From: Monosporascus cannonballus
Taxonomy: Eukaryota > Ascomycota > Sordariomycetes > Xylariales
Direction: 5' to 3'
Assembly: GCA_004154925.1 (NCBI GenBank)
Contig: QJNS01000136.1
Span: 62,001-126,000 of the forward strand
Length of the DNA stretch: 64,000 nt
Part shown: in pieces, positions 11,353 to 25,079 of the stretch
How the letters are laid out: each line of letters begins with the position of its first letter
How positions within the stretch are numbered: the stretch's first letter is position 1
The notes under the pieces: model-generated
The model's database searches: none
Seen by the model: only the letters and a program-made list of their open reading frames with translations
Told to the model about the DNA's origin: nothing
Position numbers and translations under genes: made by a program

Positions 11353-14300
11353 ATTAAGTACTAGGTAAATCCGTTTTATTTTCGCATATCGAGGATTTTC
11401 TCCATTTTGTATGCTTATTCGTTTTTTATTTTTATATCATTTTATGCCGTATGTACTTTAATTACATCTGCTATTATTTCGAATAAAGAAACGTAAAGAA
11501 TTAAATAAAATTTAATTTTTAATGGAAATTCCAATTAATAATTATTTTCTGAGATTTTCTTAAAGATTTTACCTGGACCGATATATTTAAAATCAAATTT
11601 TTATTAGGTTTTTTTGTTTAAATATTTTTGGTAACGAAAAAAACCATTTTCCTTTTTTCGAAATTCTTTTTTAATTTTTTCTGGTTATAATACTTATTTA
11701 TCTGGTTATATACGAATTTCAATTCCGTTTTTATTTCTTAATATAACTATCGTAATTATTTTAACCTAAGAATTATTTTAATATTAATTAAATTATCGTT
11801 ACGTATTTTTTGTAAACCTTTAAAATACAACCAAAATTTATCTTCGTAAGTATTATCTTAATATTTTCGTAATAATTAATATTATAAGTTAATTAAATAA
11901 CAAGTAACTTCTTAACTTAATTATTTTATTCGTAATTAATGCAATATCGTAAATAAATTTCCAAAATTTAGTTTATTTATTTTATTTATTTATCCGTTTA
12001 AAGTTTAAATACGCTAAATAACTTATAATTTAGGCCGATTTATATTATTAGGCTTTGTTAAAATTTTAATACAAATACTAATACTTTATCCGAAACAACT
12101 TTTATTAGTAATGGGTATATACTGAACATATATTTAAAGAAGATATATGCTATTTGTTCGGTATTCGTATTTTCGTAATATATTTCCGTAATTAAATTTT
12201 TTAATATAAGAAATTTGGTAATAAAGTCGAATATAATTAAATACTATAATTATTTTGCGATTAATAATGGCTATAAATTTCCGTATAGTTTATGTCGTTA
12301 AGTTTTTGCTTTAGCGCTAATATCGTATTATTATATAATTTTCTATACCGTCAATTTCATTTTAAGAAAAAAAAATATAGACATTAAAGCCGTTTTAAGA
12401 TTTTATAAATTTCTGGATATTTGTAAAACTGATATTCGTATATTTTTTGTACTAAATCATTTTAATATTTTTGTAAAACTTATATTTTATTCACGTTTTG
12501 GTTTTTGAGAAATTATTATTATATTACTGGATTTTTTAATATATATTAAAAGGTATTATTCGAATTATCGTAATTTGTCGTAAGCGTAAATATCTTTTTA
12601 TAATAGTATCGAAAATAATATAATTAATTTTAATTAATTTGTTTTTCGAAATTTGGTTGTTTGCTTAAAACATTTATTTTGTTATTTTTTAAGCTTTTCC
12701 TATAGATAATAATGATGTCGAAATTCGCCAATTTTTTCGCGTAGCGAAATAGTTATTTTGTAAGTTTTTTGGTAATGGTAAATCGGGTAAATTTTTGATA
12801 ATCCGTATAAATTTTAATTAAATATAAATTTTCCTTTAAAAAATGCTTAAATTTTCGAAATAATATAACGATAATAATAAATTTCTTATTTAGTATACCG
12901 TAATTAAGTTCGGTTTTTTTTAATTTATATAAAAAAATGCAATAAAATATAATTTGCCTTAATTGTTTTGTTATCCGATTATTGCGTTTAACGTGTAATC
13001 CGAAATATCAGTTTTTAACTTAACGAGGCGGTTTAAATCGTATATAATTAATACTGGCTTGTTGGTAATTGTGAGAATACAGCCCCTATAAGGATGAGGC
13101 TGGTAGCCGACCAGCCACCGATCAGCCACCGACCCACTCACTAGTATAAATCCACCATCTGGCAGCTAGTGGGAAACGCCAGATTAAAGTAATCTAATAC
13201 ATTTACTTTTTGGAATCCGCTTTACGACTGGTCGGAGATCACCTCACTCAGCTCACAGCTGTCCATTATCTTACAGTAATCGTATCCTTAATATTTTGAA
13301 ATACTTTTTCCGTATTTGGCGTCCATTTGAAATTTTTTTTCGTAAGGTTCGTTAAGGGTATAGTTATCCGGCTAAAATTTCGAATGAATTTTCTGTAATA
13401 ATTAGCGAATCCGAAAAATGCCTGTATTTTTTTAATTATTATTGGCGTTTATTATTTTATGATTACAGCGATTTTTTAAAGTTTATCCTGATATATCTTA
13501 AGATAATAATATATTTTAGATATTTTATTTTTTATTTATTGAATTAACTTTTTTTGTATTAATAAGTAACCTTACGTCTTATAAAATTTGAAAAACCTTA
13601 TAAACGTATTTTACGTGTACCTTTTCTGTTTTTGAAAAAAATAAAAATATCGTTAAAATAATGTACGACGAAAATATCGAGGTATTTTTATAACATATAA
13701 TTTATTATTCGTTAAAAGGTTATTGGTATGTTCGTAAATCCTATTGATATAACTAAATACTTAAATAATCTGTATTTCGTTTTAAAAGCTAATTTTTATT
13801 CGTGTTTTTTTTTGATTTTAATAAGGTTATATTTATTTCTGAAATCAAATACTATAAATCATTTGATTGCGTAAAATCGGGTTTTTATTTCCGTAATTAA
13901 GGGTAATAATATTCGATTTTTAATAATGATATTATTTAGTTGCCGATAATTAACTATAAGTTGCAATTTTCTATTCTTTTTTAGTACGAAAAATATCGAA
14001 TATTTTGCTAGTAATTTCGAAGCTCGAATTTATTTTTTATGTAACCGATCTTTTAGATATTTTTTAAAAATACGTAGTTTGTTTCCGCTAAGGTTATAAA
14101 TAGGGTAAAACTTTATCGAAAATCCTTTTTTAAAAATTATTTCATAATCCTATTTGCTATATTTTAATAATTTCGTGTTAAGCCTTTTTTTTAAAAAAAT
14201 ACTACTTATATCTATAGTATTATAATAACATATTAATTAAATTGTTTTAAATTTTTAGATTATTATTTTTATTATTTTAAATTATTATTTAATTATTTTA

Positions 14301-16927
14301 ATTTCGCTTTAATAATAATAATAATACGTCGTATTTTTTTAATACCTATTTCTTTTCTTAAATTTTGTTCTTTTGGGTAATAAGGTTTTTATTATGTTCT
14401 TATACCTATATTTGTCATTATTATCGATCGAATATTAAGATTCTAATTTTCTTTCGTTTATTAATAAGTAATAAAACGAATTGTACTTGGCCAGTTTTTC
14501 CGTTAATCAAAATTACGTATTAACGTATCTATAATAATCTTAAGATTATATTATAATTTTTGAATATAACGATATCGAAATTAATTATTTGGTATTATCT
14601 TTAAATAAAAATCTTAAAATAATTAATTTCGCATACATTATTTCTGTTATCATAAACGAATTCTTAATTTTCGGTATTTATCGTTATATAAGGTTTTAAT
14701 TTATATTTTTATAGCAGTTTGAACTTGTTAATTATATTTAGTATAAAATAATTTCTGCATAAAGTTTTATAATTTATCATTGCGGTATATTAATATGTTC
14801 CCATTCGTATTTTTAAAATAATAAAATTATTAATATATTTTATCGTCGCGTTTAAAACCTTTTTCGGAAATTCCTTTTAATTTTTTGGGGTTGCGGTATT
14901 TTGCAGTTCTTTTATAATTAGCTTTTTTTTAATTTTTGTTCGAATTTGTCGAATTTTATTTGTATTTTTTCGTTCCGCGTATCAAGTTATTTTATTTGTC
15001 GTTATTGCCGGTGTATTATTCCTTTAAGTCGTATTAATTATTTTTAATTTTTGCAATTTTCTTTCTTAATAAATCAATTATTTTCTTATATTTGCGAATA
15101 TATTTTATTGTACGGTATTTTAATTATCGTTCTAAAAACCTCCTATAAATTAACCTATTTGTTTTTCATAATCTCTTTTTAAAAAGAATTTATAATATAT
15201 ACTAATTGAAAATAAAGGTCCGTAATAACTTTTTAATAATATCTTTCCATTATGCGTTGGATTAATTTTTTTCGTTTAGTAATTATATTATTTATAATAA
15301 CAAAAGGGGCTTTCTTACCAGCATTACTTTTTTTCGGCCAGCGTTTTATTTTGGCCAATTATTAAATATTTTTTAAAGCTATGGTTCGAAAATATTGATA
15401 TTATTATTTATTATTTTTGTTATTTTCGGTACGGTTTGAAAAATCGAATCTTTTGTAATATATATAGGTAATTCGTTAGTAAATATGCTATTTTTATTTT
15501 TCGTAATCGAGATATTCTTGTCGTCGACAGTATATAGCATATATTCTGCCATATCGATTAAGGGTTCCTGGACAGATTTCTTCCGTCCAATCCTGGTATT
15601 TGCATAACTATTCCTGTAATATTTCTTATTATGCTTGCGATATTTATTAAGCCAGCTTTTTGGCTTTTTGTATCCTTTGTCGAATTCCTTATCGTAATGG
15701 CCCTTATTAGGTTTTTCGCTATAGGAAACCTGGTATGTGCTTAGGCTAAATTATATTAACGGATTTGCCTTTATCTTTTTAGTTTTTTCCGGATTATTTT
15801 TCAGGTATTAATTTTCAATTATCTTAAGGGGACTTTTTAGGTACTTTATATTACGATATTTTATATCCTATTTTGTTATAATTATAGCACTTAATCTGGT
15901 TCTAATGCTTTTTATAAATAGCTTTTAATTCTATAAGTCCTAATTCCGTATTATAAAAAGTGTTATTGAGTTAAAAAAAGTTAGTATTAGTTATATATTA
16001 GGATTTATTATTATTTTTTCTTTTAATACCTTTAATGCGCTATACGTATTGTCGATCGTCAATCTTAATTATTATAATATTATAATCTGACAAATAATTA
16101 GACTGATCGAACTTAAAAAAATCTTTTTGTATTTCCTTTTTTAAGCCGTCGAAAAACTTAATTATTAATATTTTTTATCTTTAATTAAACTTAGTTATTA
16201 ATTGAATTAACGTACAGCCATAATTAGCTATTAATCTTTTTTGTCGTAATTACTGGGTTTGTATTTCGGCTTTTATTTTTTCGTTTATTATTCCCAAAAC
16301 TTTCGTTAATATTTACTTAAATTATTTGTAATCGTTATAAATTTGCATTATTTTTGGGTTTCGTTTTTTGATTAACAGGGTAACATATTTCCTTATTACG
16401 AATTCGAATTAAATAATTATATCTCCGGTAAAGTATTTAATTCCGAATTTGATTTATATAATAGGCGTAATTAATCGAATAAGAAAATACCCAAAATATA
16501 TTTGGCATTAAGTTAAAAATAATTATAACTTAATTAAGATTTTATCGAAAAGTTTTGGCTTAAAAGGTTTAAGGACTTTTCTTAGTTCCTTGGTGGAATT
16601 TAGCTAAATAATTTAGTTTATTCGAAAAAGTTTCCTAATTTCGAGAACTTTTTTTTTCTTAAGCTTTTCGTAAACGGCTTAAAAGGACGTTATAAAATCA
16701 TTATTATATTTTTCAAGTTGGAAAATACGTTCGTTCGTAATATCCAGATGTCGAAGAATTTTTTCGTAAAAAAGACAAGGCTTTTCCTTTTCCTTTTCGG
16801 ATTTCATTCCAGTATCCGAGTAATTAAGGACCTGGTAAATGGGTTATTCGGGCTGCTTGCTGGTAAATATAACGTTAATCGGCATTACTTAAAGTTTAAC
16901 GATATTACTAAATAAAAACTTATAACG
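11353..16927 (-). pseudogene. Gypsy-2 gag-pol relic (right part of split element)
   Basis: Minus-strand Ty3/Gypsy body. The chromodomain N-half is at 11,353-11,420 (EKILDMRK, then ending at the cut), and integrase about 11,600-12,500. RNase H lies about 12,880-13,400 and is split by MITE copy 2. RT is about 13,560-14,110, with the catalytic motif mutated to YFND (13,649-13,660) and the preceding YLDIFVVH intact. Protease is around 14,750-14,830. Gag starts with ATG at 16,807 (MKSEKEKEK). Layout and sequence parallel Gypsy-1, so these are sister subfamilies. Heavily stopped; inactive. Confidence 0.87.
13069..13276 (-). mobile_element. 208-bp MITE, copy 2
   Basis: Same 208-bp element as 3,274-3,481 but inverted. 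TSDs are TAA at 13,066-13,068 and 13,277-13,279; ends are TTGTGAGAAT and ATCTTACAG. It interrupts the RNase H region of Gypsy-2, whose frame resumes on each side. GC-rich islands survive in it, so it is younger or less exposed to RIP than its host. Confidence 0.87.
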
Positions 16928-17283
16928 TATAACGAACTAAAATGTTTAACCAATTATTAAACTTTAGTTATACGGGTTTATATTAGCAAAAGTATTATAA
17001 CAATCTAAATAATAAATATAATAACGGTATTACGTTTTATAATACCAAAAATACCTTAAATAATGAATTATTATATGGCAAACTAAAGTTATTTAAATTT
17101 TGAAAATAATAAACGTATATATCCTTATTTTGTTTGCTGGATTATTACCCATAAGTTGGTAATCCGGCTTACTGGCTTACCACTAGTAAGTTGGGGATCC
17201 ATCACGTGACCCGCCCCACCGCGCATTTGTGGTTGGGTCACGTCAGACCGTTTCTAGAGACCGTAGCTCGTTGGGCCATGACA
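16928..17283 (-). repeat. Gypsy-2 5' LTR
   Basis: A 356-bp minus-strand LTR, TGTCATGGCCCAACGAGC at 17,283 to the inverted CGTTATA at 16,928. It contains a GC-rich U3 (17,195-17,283) with a CACGTGACCC motif. A tandem CGTTATA straddles the LTR/internal boundary exactly as in Gypsy-1. Confidence 0.85.
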
Positions 17284-19021
17284 TTTCTGAAGGCCGCAAC
17301 TCGTTAGATCGTAACATTAATATAATATCGTAAGTATATCTTTAACGTTTGGTTTATTTGGTTCATTTATTTATTAATTTATAATTTAAACGTATATAAT
17401 AGCTTATGGTTTAGGCTAAATTAAACTATTAGTTACTGCTAAAATTTAAAAATAAATATCGTTTTTTTATTTAAAACGATTGCTGCCAGTAACCCGTAAA
17501 TATTTAAAACGTTTCAAAAAATATACGTTAATTATTTAGCGTTAATATTTCCTTTACACGGTAAAAAATAAGCGAAGTTAATAAATCGACTTATAATTAC
17601 GAAAATATTATTATATAATTTACCCATAACTGGATTTTTTAATAAAAAAAGTTTGGTAAGAAAATTTATAATAACTAAGCTTTATAGACCTTTTAAGACT
17701 AATAATGGTTATAGCTTTTTATAGGGCTTATATCGGTGACTTTTTGCTTTATTATATATGTTACATTGTCGTTGTACTTCTTAAATTACTGGTTTTATTT
17801 TGAAAAAAATAATAACTGCGTTATAACCATTTTAAAATCTCGTAAATTTCTAAATATTTATATAAGGGGTGTTTATATATTTTCGTATTAATTCACCCTC
17901 ATATTTTTTGAAACTTTTATTGTCTTCGTTTTTCGTCTTAGTAATAATTAATTATTGTATTGTTATATTTTTAATATATATTAGAAAGTCAGGCTTTAAT
18001 CGTAACGACTTTCTGTTGTAAGTTTTTTTTTGTTTTTTCAAATACCGTTTAATAGATCGGATATTTCGGTTTTTTCTATTTTCGGCTTTTTATTAATCGC
18101 GTTCGTCTTATTATTTTTTTAATTCTTTACGATGGATTATAACGTAATCGAATTCCGATAAATATTTTGCATACCGTAATTATTGTCCTAATAGTTCTTT
18201 GGTAGTTACGAAATAGGAAATATTTTTATAGTCGGTGTATCTCTTAACCTAGGATTACTTTCTTTTAAAGAATGTCGAAATTTCTTAAACAATTTAATAA
18301 TAATTAGGAATTTCTCATCTTAAATAGAGTAATTTGCTTCCGTATTATATAACTTATAAAAAAATAACGGGATATATTTTTTAATTCGTCGGGCTAAGAA
18401 ATTACCACTTTTGAAGCGAAGTTTAGCGCGATAGTTTTTATCTGAATTGATTTTTTATAGTTATATATTACGAGAACAGGCTCGTTAATAACGGTATTTA
18501 TAAGTTATTAAAAAGCTTTTTTGTAATTGGAGTTTACGTAAATTGTTCTTTTTTTAGTAAGTTCCGTTAATAATATTTACAAATCTAAAAAATATTAATA
18601 CCTTCGTAATACTCTTAGGCGTTTTGTGATTTTTAATTACTGGAAGCTTTTAAGGGTCCGTTTTAATATATTTTAATATAATAATACATTTTAAAAACTT
18701 TATCCTTTAAGTATAAAACGTATTTTTTTGTTTGCGTTAACCAAAATGTTAATTTATTATAATACTTGTAAAATCTTATTAACGTATTTCGTATATTTCT
18801 TATCGGTTTCCAAATAAATAAAAATATTATCGAAAGAGCATATAACGAAAATATCCAGGTATTTTTAGAATATATAGTTATTTTCTGATAAAAGATTATT
18901 GGTGCGTTCGTAAGCTTTATTAATATAACGAGATATTTGTATATTTCGTATTTCGTTCAGAAAGTTATTATTATTCGTATTCCGGTTTAATTTGAATTAA
19001 ATTGTAACTGTCTTAAAGATT
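17284..19021 (-). mobile_element. Gypsy-3 3' fragment with RT relic
   Basis: Minus strand. The first 33 bp (17,284-17,316) are the start of an LTR, TGTTACGATCTAACGAG, matching the right-edge element's LTR start at 63,228. Gypsy-2 apparently inserted into that LTR. Internal sequence follows, with an RT whose YxDD box now reads SFDN (18,827-18,838) after LDIFVI. Gag, protease and the 5' LTR are absent; the fragment ends abruptly against relic D near 19,022. Inactive. Confidence 0.72.
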
Positions 19022-19275
19022 TAAGCTAGTGATTTGGTGCAGGGTGCTGGGAGTCAAGACTTTCTCGGCTGATCAGTTGTTCCGTTCCATTCGTGTATAT
19101 CTAGAGCTTCTAGATCTCGCTGGGCGCAACTCCAAAGAAGAAGAAAGGATCATCATCGGTGACCGTCATGTTTATCGAGAGTTACGGTCTTAACACCGAC
19201 TTTAGTATAAATTTTATATGACCTTTATATCTCACTCGTTGAGCTTTCTATCGTGACAAGCTCTGAAGATCTTTA
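19022..19275 (+). repeat. Relic D, left part (GC-richer, split by Gypsy-C1)
   Basis: Noticeably less AT-rich stretch with no ORF. It shares ordered blocks with 40,262-40,545, such as CGGCTGATCAG and a TTAACACC or TTCAACACC block. It continues after Gypsy-C1 at 26,518-26,570 (CACTGATCAGGACGAAAT). Probably an LTR or the 3' end of an unidentified retroelement. Confidence 0.5.
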
Positions 19276-19702
19276 TGTTACGTTCAAAAGGAACTCCACT
19301 AGGCCCAAAGGAGGCCCAGGAAGTTGGAAACGCTCGGGATCTCCACCTTCCATCGGATAAACCTCGGGTCTCTGTCAATCTCCAGAAATACCAGGAGATT
19401 CGTGGACGACAGATACCATGGTTTTTCGAAATCCCCAAAAACCATAAAAAATATAAAAAATAAAAAAAATATATAAGGTTTAAGTTTTTTATATAAATAA
19501 ATACTTATTTAATTTCGTTCTTTAATTATTAATTTAAGTTTTTAATTAAAAGTAATTATACCATTTTTAATTAAAAAAAATATTTAAATTTTTTTAACGA
19601 ATAAATTACTAAATTATTTTTTGTTTTATTATTATTTACAAATTAAAACTTTTTTTAAATATTATTTATATTTGCAGGTAAATATATAATAAGTTTATTA
19701 TA
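19276..19702 (+). repeat. Gypsy-C1 5' LTR
   Basis: About 427 bp, TGTTACGTTCAAAAGG to a RIP-eroded TTTATTATA end. The first 165 bp are barely mutated while the remainder is almost pure A/T. The near-identical block is at 26,088-26,250 in the partner LTR. Confidence 0.87.
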
Positions 19703-20449
19703 TTTTAATAATTTTTTAATTAATAATTAACGAATAATTTAAGGCCTAATTAAATATAAGTTTTTTTAAATTTAATATAAATAATAATATAGGATAATAT
19801 TTAAAAAATAAATAATATATCCGATTCCCGTTATTAGTTAATAAAAAATTAATAATAAAATTAAACGATTTATTACTTATTAAAAAAAATTGAATTAATA
19901 AATAATATAATACCTTTTATTATTAGATTTTAAAAAAGCCTTTTTTTCTTTTAATTCCAATAATAACCTTTATCCGTAAAGGAAATAATTAAAATATAAG
20001 GAAATAAAATAAGTAAAAAGGAAAAAAAATATCCGGCTGGAAAATAAAAAAAAGGTATTAAAGTATTTAACTAAAAAAAAACTTATTATAGAAGAACGAC
20101 TAAACCTTTTGGCTTAAAAGGTCAAAAGCCTAAAAAAGGAAAATATTCGGTTCGCTAAAAAAAAAACCAGCTTTTCCATAATTTGGCTTTCTAAAAGGAC
20201 GAAACCAAGGGGCTAATTATTAACTACCTTCGTTAAACATAAAATAAATACCAGAAAAAATTTTGATTTTACTATTATTCGGCGCAAACCGGATACGGGA
20301 AAAAATTATTTTACCCCTTGGTTATTACGGAATACTAGATATGAAAGGTTATAAGCTAATTTCCCCTAAACCTTACGATAAATCAGAAAACCTTAATAAA
20401 TTTTTAATTTAAACCAGATTTTACCTTAAATTTTACGAAAATTCTTTGA

Positions 20450-21110
20450 CGGAGGATTATCAAAAAGTAATAGCCATTTCCCAGTTATTAATCGGACAAA
20501 TCCGGAAATAATTCGAACTTATTTTAACGGATTATTTTAAAAAATTTTAAGGAATTTTTAAATTTTAATAATTATGTTTTTGATAAATACGGTTATTTTA
20601 AGGAATAAATACGGATTTTATTCGGAAATTTTAATAAAAAATAATATATAATTAAATAATTTTATTTTTTTTGCTAAATTAAATTAATATCTAAATATAC
20701 GATTAAATTTAATCGTTTAGTAATTATCTTAAATTTGCTCGAAAATACGTTATTTTATTTTTATTATAACGGCTTAAAACCTTAAATTAAGGATAAAATA
20801 TATATGGAACCCAAAATGGGATTTTTTATAAAATATACCGATAAAATTATTATTGCTAACCGTCATACCTTTAATCGGTATTTCGAAAAAAAAAGAACCG
20901 GCAAACGAAATAACGATAAAGGTTTTAATAGCCGAATTAAAAAGGATAAGGGTAAACCTTAAAAGGAAACGAATTCCGTTTCGAAAAAACCCAAAAAAAA
21001 CAAATTTAAAGTAAAATGTTTTAACTGTAGCAAAAAGGGATATTTTAAAAGTAAATACCGCTTTCCCGCCAAAAGGAATTCTAAAAAAAGGAATTTTTTA
21101 ATCCCAGAAA
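20450..21110 (+). pseudogene. Gypsy-C1 gag relic with zinc knuckle
   Basis: Capsid-like relic ending in a CCHC-type knuckle at 21,017-21,064. It reads KCFNCSKKGYFKSKYRFP, where the family pattern is C-x2-C-x4-H-x4-C; the H is now Y and the last C is Y, both explained by C-to-T change. Basic, Lys-rich sequence flanks it. The true start is not resolvable. Confidence 0.75.
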
Positions 21111-21999
21111 AAAATCAAAATAACCGAATAAAAAACCGACAGTAAGGCAGAAAAAAAGGAAAAAAAAATTAATTCGATTTCTTTTCAGCCAGAATTTATT
21201 ATTATTATAATTACTTAAATTCCGAGTAATATCCCAAAATATGAAAATTGTCTAGTTTGCCAGGATTTTAAGGTTAAAGCTTATAAATATTACTTAGGAT
21301 AAACGGTTTCCAAAATAATTATAGAATTAAGATATTAATATTATTTTAATTCCCAAAAATGTAAGATATATATAAAGGACGGTTAATTTCGATTAAATAC
21401 TAGTAATTATAAATAATTATTTCCGGAGATTTATAAGTTTTTAAAATATATTATTTATTAAAAAACGTTATCGGTAAATTCTTATAACTTATTACATTTT
21501 ACCGTTTATTATTAAAACGATTATTTCGTTTATTTTCGAATTAAAAAGAATAATAACTTTTAGCCCGGATAAAATAATAAAACCCTTACCGAATTAAATA
21601 ATAAATGCCGATATACAAAAACCTTATAATAACCAAAATATCCAAAGTCTTATTATATATACCTTAAATCAAAACGGAATTAAAAGGCTATACCGTAAAG
21701 ATATTTATGTTATTTTCCGATATTTTATATTTAACATAAGCTTTTAAATATAGGAATACCTTTTTTGAAAAATTACTTTTTTATTTTTATAACTTAAAAA
21801 ACATAAAACCAAACGATAAGCCAGGAAAAAAACCAGATTTTAAAACTTTAATATAAATACGGCAAGAAAACATAATTCCGGTATAAAAACGATTAATATA
21901 TTAAAAATATTATTAAATAAATTCGCAAATAAAAATTTACTTAAATCGGAAATTATTAAAAATCAAAAAATTACAAAAATTTTCGAAAATAAGGTATCG

Positions 22000-24960
22000 A
22001 AAAATCCTAATTAATAAAACCTTATGCAAAATAACGAAAAAAACGCGTTACCAGATTAAGATCTTTTTCCGATATAAAAGTAAAGTATTTAAAGCCATAA
22101 TTAATTCCGGAACAAAAAGTAATTTTATTTTTTCCGTAATAACGGAAAAATATCAAATTCCTTAAAAATATAAATTAAAATTTTATAAATTACGTACGGT
22201 AAATAGCAGCTTATTTACTTACGAAAACGAACGAATTTTTCGGGAAATTAAAAAATTCCCCGTATAAATTTAAGGATACCAAAAATGGATTTCGTTAAAT
22301 ATTGCCGATATCTCCGGATACGATATTATTTTAAGAATATTATAATTTAGATTTAATAATTTACATATTAACTGAAAATATTAAATATTTTTATAAAAAA
22401 ATAAATTATTTAAAAAAAATAACCAAAAAATTTGTTATATTATTAAGAAAATCCAGATTATAAATTAATTTTTTACAATATTACCTAAGTATCGACGGTT
22501 TAAGAAATTATTTAAAAATAAAAAAAATTACAAATTATTATTTTATAATTAATAAGATTATAAAATACTTATTAAGGAAAAATATTATTTTAAATTTTAC
22601 AAAATATATTACATAAATTTTAATAAGTCGAAAACCTTAAAGAAAAATATTTAATTCGATTTGAAAAAAGGATATATTTAACCTTTTAATTCCTTAGTTG
22701 GATATCCCGTTTTTATAATATTAAAAACTAAAAATAAAAAGCCAAAAATTAACGAAAACGGAAAACTGGTTTTTAAAAAAGTAATTAATTACAAATAATT
22801 AAACGATATTACGATTAAAAACGGATATTTTTTAATTTTTATAAGTACATTAAAAAAAACGTTAATAAAGCAAAATAATTTATTATACTTAACCTCCGAA
22901 ACGGTTATTACCGTATTAAAATAATTAAAAAAGAAAAATAAAAAATAACATTTAAAACGATATATGGACTTTATAAATACAAAATAATACTTATGGGATT
23001 TATTAATATTCCTGCCAATTTTTAACACCTAATTATAATTACGTTCAAAATATTTCTGAACAAGTTTATATTCGTTTACTTTAATAATATCCTTATTTAT
23101 TCCGAAATTTTAAAAAAATACAAAAAATACGTTATTTAAATGCTTAAAATTTTGGACGAAATAAATATCCGAATTAACCTAGCCAAAAACGTATAGCATA
23201 TGTAAAAACTAAATTTTCTAAGATATACTTTTACCTCCGGCCAAATTCAAATTTAACGCTTTAAAATAGAAGTAATTAAAAACTAATTTATCCTTAATAA
23301 GGTAACGGTTATAAATATCCGGCAGATTTTAGGATTTACGGATTACGTATATAGCTTAATTAAAAGATATAAAGATATAATTAGGCCTTTAACGAAATTT
23401 ATTACCAAAAAATACGTTAAGAAAAAATTCGAACTTTTAAAAAAAGCAAAAAAAGTATTCGGGGAATTAAAAGAAATAATTATTAATGGATTTATTATAA
23501 AGATGCTAAATCCAAACAAAACGAAACAATTAAAAATAAATACTTTAAAATATATTTTAGGCGCAATTTTGGAATAATAAAAAGGTAACGGCAAATAATA
23601 TTTAATAGCATATTACTTTAAAGTATTCCGAAATACAAAACTTAAATACCAGATTTACGATAAAAAACTATTAATAATTATTAATGCTTTTAAGGAATAA
23701 AAACCTTTTTTTAACGGAACAAAAAAACTTTTCGATATTTATTTTGATTATAAAAATCTTATGTAATTTATAAAAACCTAAAAATTAAATAAACGATATA
23801 AAAAATAATAAATTTTTTTGTCCAAATTTAACTTTAAAATATATTATATTAAAAAAAAAAGATCCAAATAAATACTTTTAATTATAAAGGAAATTACGAT
23901 TCCAAAATTCTCAAAAAAAATATATAAATATTATAATATAACAAAAATAAAATTATATATTTATATAAGATAATAAAGAAATTAATTACCGAATTCTTAA
24001 TACGGTTCCGGAATTTTTACGATACAGAAAAATAAAAAAAAATCTAACAATTAAAAGGATAACTTAAAGATTAATTATTATATTATGGCAAAATCCATAT
24101 TTTTAAGGATTAACAAAAATAATTCGTAAAGGAATTCCATAAGGACCTATTAGATAAATATTAAAGAATTTTTAAAACCACCCGACGGCTGCAAAAAAAA
24201 TATAATTTCCCTAAATTACGCTATATGGTTAAAATAATTATTAAAAATTGTAACGTTTATAATAAGGCTAAAGTAATATATTATAAACCTTACGGGCTCC
24301 TATAATTTACCGATATTTCTAATAAAGCATAAAATATTATAACTTAACATTTTATTATTAATTTACCTTTATTTAAAAACCCAATTATTAAAATAAAATA
24401 TAACGGAATATAAATAATTATTAACAAATTTATTAAAAATAAATATTTTTTATTATTTAAAGGAAATATAACGGCAAAATAATTAATTTATATTTTTATT
24501 AAATAATATTTTAATAAATATAAAATATTTAAAAAGATTATTTTAAACCGAAATACGTTATTTATTTCAAAATTCGGTATTAATTATTTTAAATAAATTT
24601 GTATTAAATTTAAGTTTTTAATAACGTATTATCCTTAAACGAATAACTAAACCGAAAAATTAAACCAAATTTTAAAACAATATTTACGAAATTATATTAA
24701 TTATTAATAAAATAATTAAGTAAAATTTTTATTATTAATATAAATTATTTACAATATATTAATTAACGAAAATATGGGCGTATCCCTTTATATAATTATA
24801 TACGGATATAATATAAAAATAAAACGACTTAAATAATTACTTAATAAAATAATAAAAATTATTACAATTATTTTAAAAGCAAAAATATTAATTATAAAAA
24901 TCAAAACGATCCAGGCCCGTTTTTAAAATAAATTATAATTTCTTTAATAACAAATAACCT
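22000..24960 (+). pseudogene. Gypsy-C1 pol relic (PR-RT-RH-IN)
   Basis: RT lies about 22,640-23,200, including LNDITIKNGYF and a catalytic box altered to YFNN at 23,077-23,088 (family YxDD), followed by ILIYSE. The tether and RNase H about 23,300-23,900 include DYVYSLIKRYKDIIRPLTKF (23,340-23,399) and KKLLIIINAFKE. Integrase is about 24,060-24,960. Many stops are at former Q/W codons. An open stretch at 23,343-23,594 on the other strand is only a shadow of this region. Confidence 0.87.
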
Positions 24961-25079
24961 AATATTACAATTAAAAAAATTAAAAAATTAATTTTAATAA
25001 AAGGAAATAAGGTTTATTTATTATGCTAAAAACAAAACATAACTTTAAATATTTTATAAATCAAAATAAAAAAATTTAA

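Noticed and set aside
19232..19463. Overlapping open frames on both strands, repeated at 26,032-26,250
   Set aside because: They lie in the conserved start of the Gypsy-C1 LTR. Both strands are open simply because this part escaped RIP; LTRs do not encode protein.
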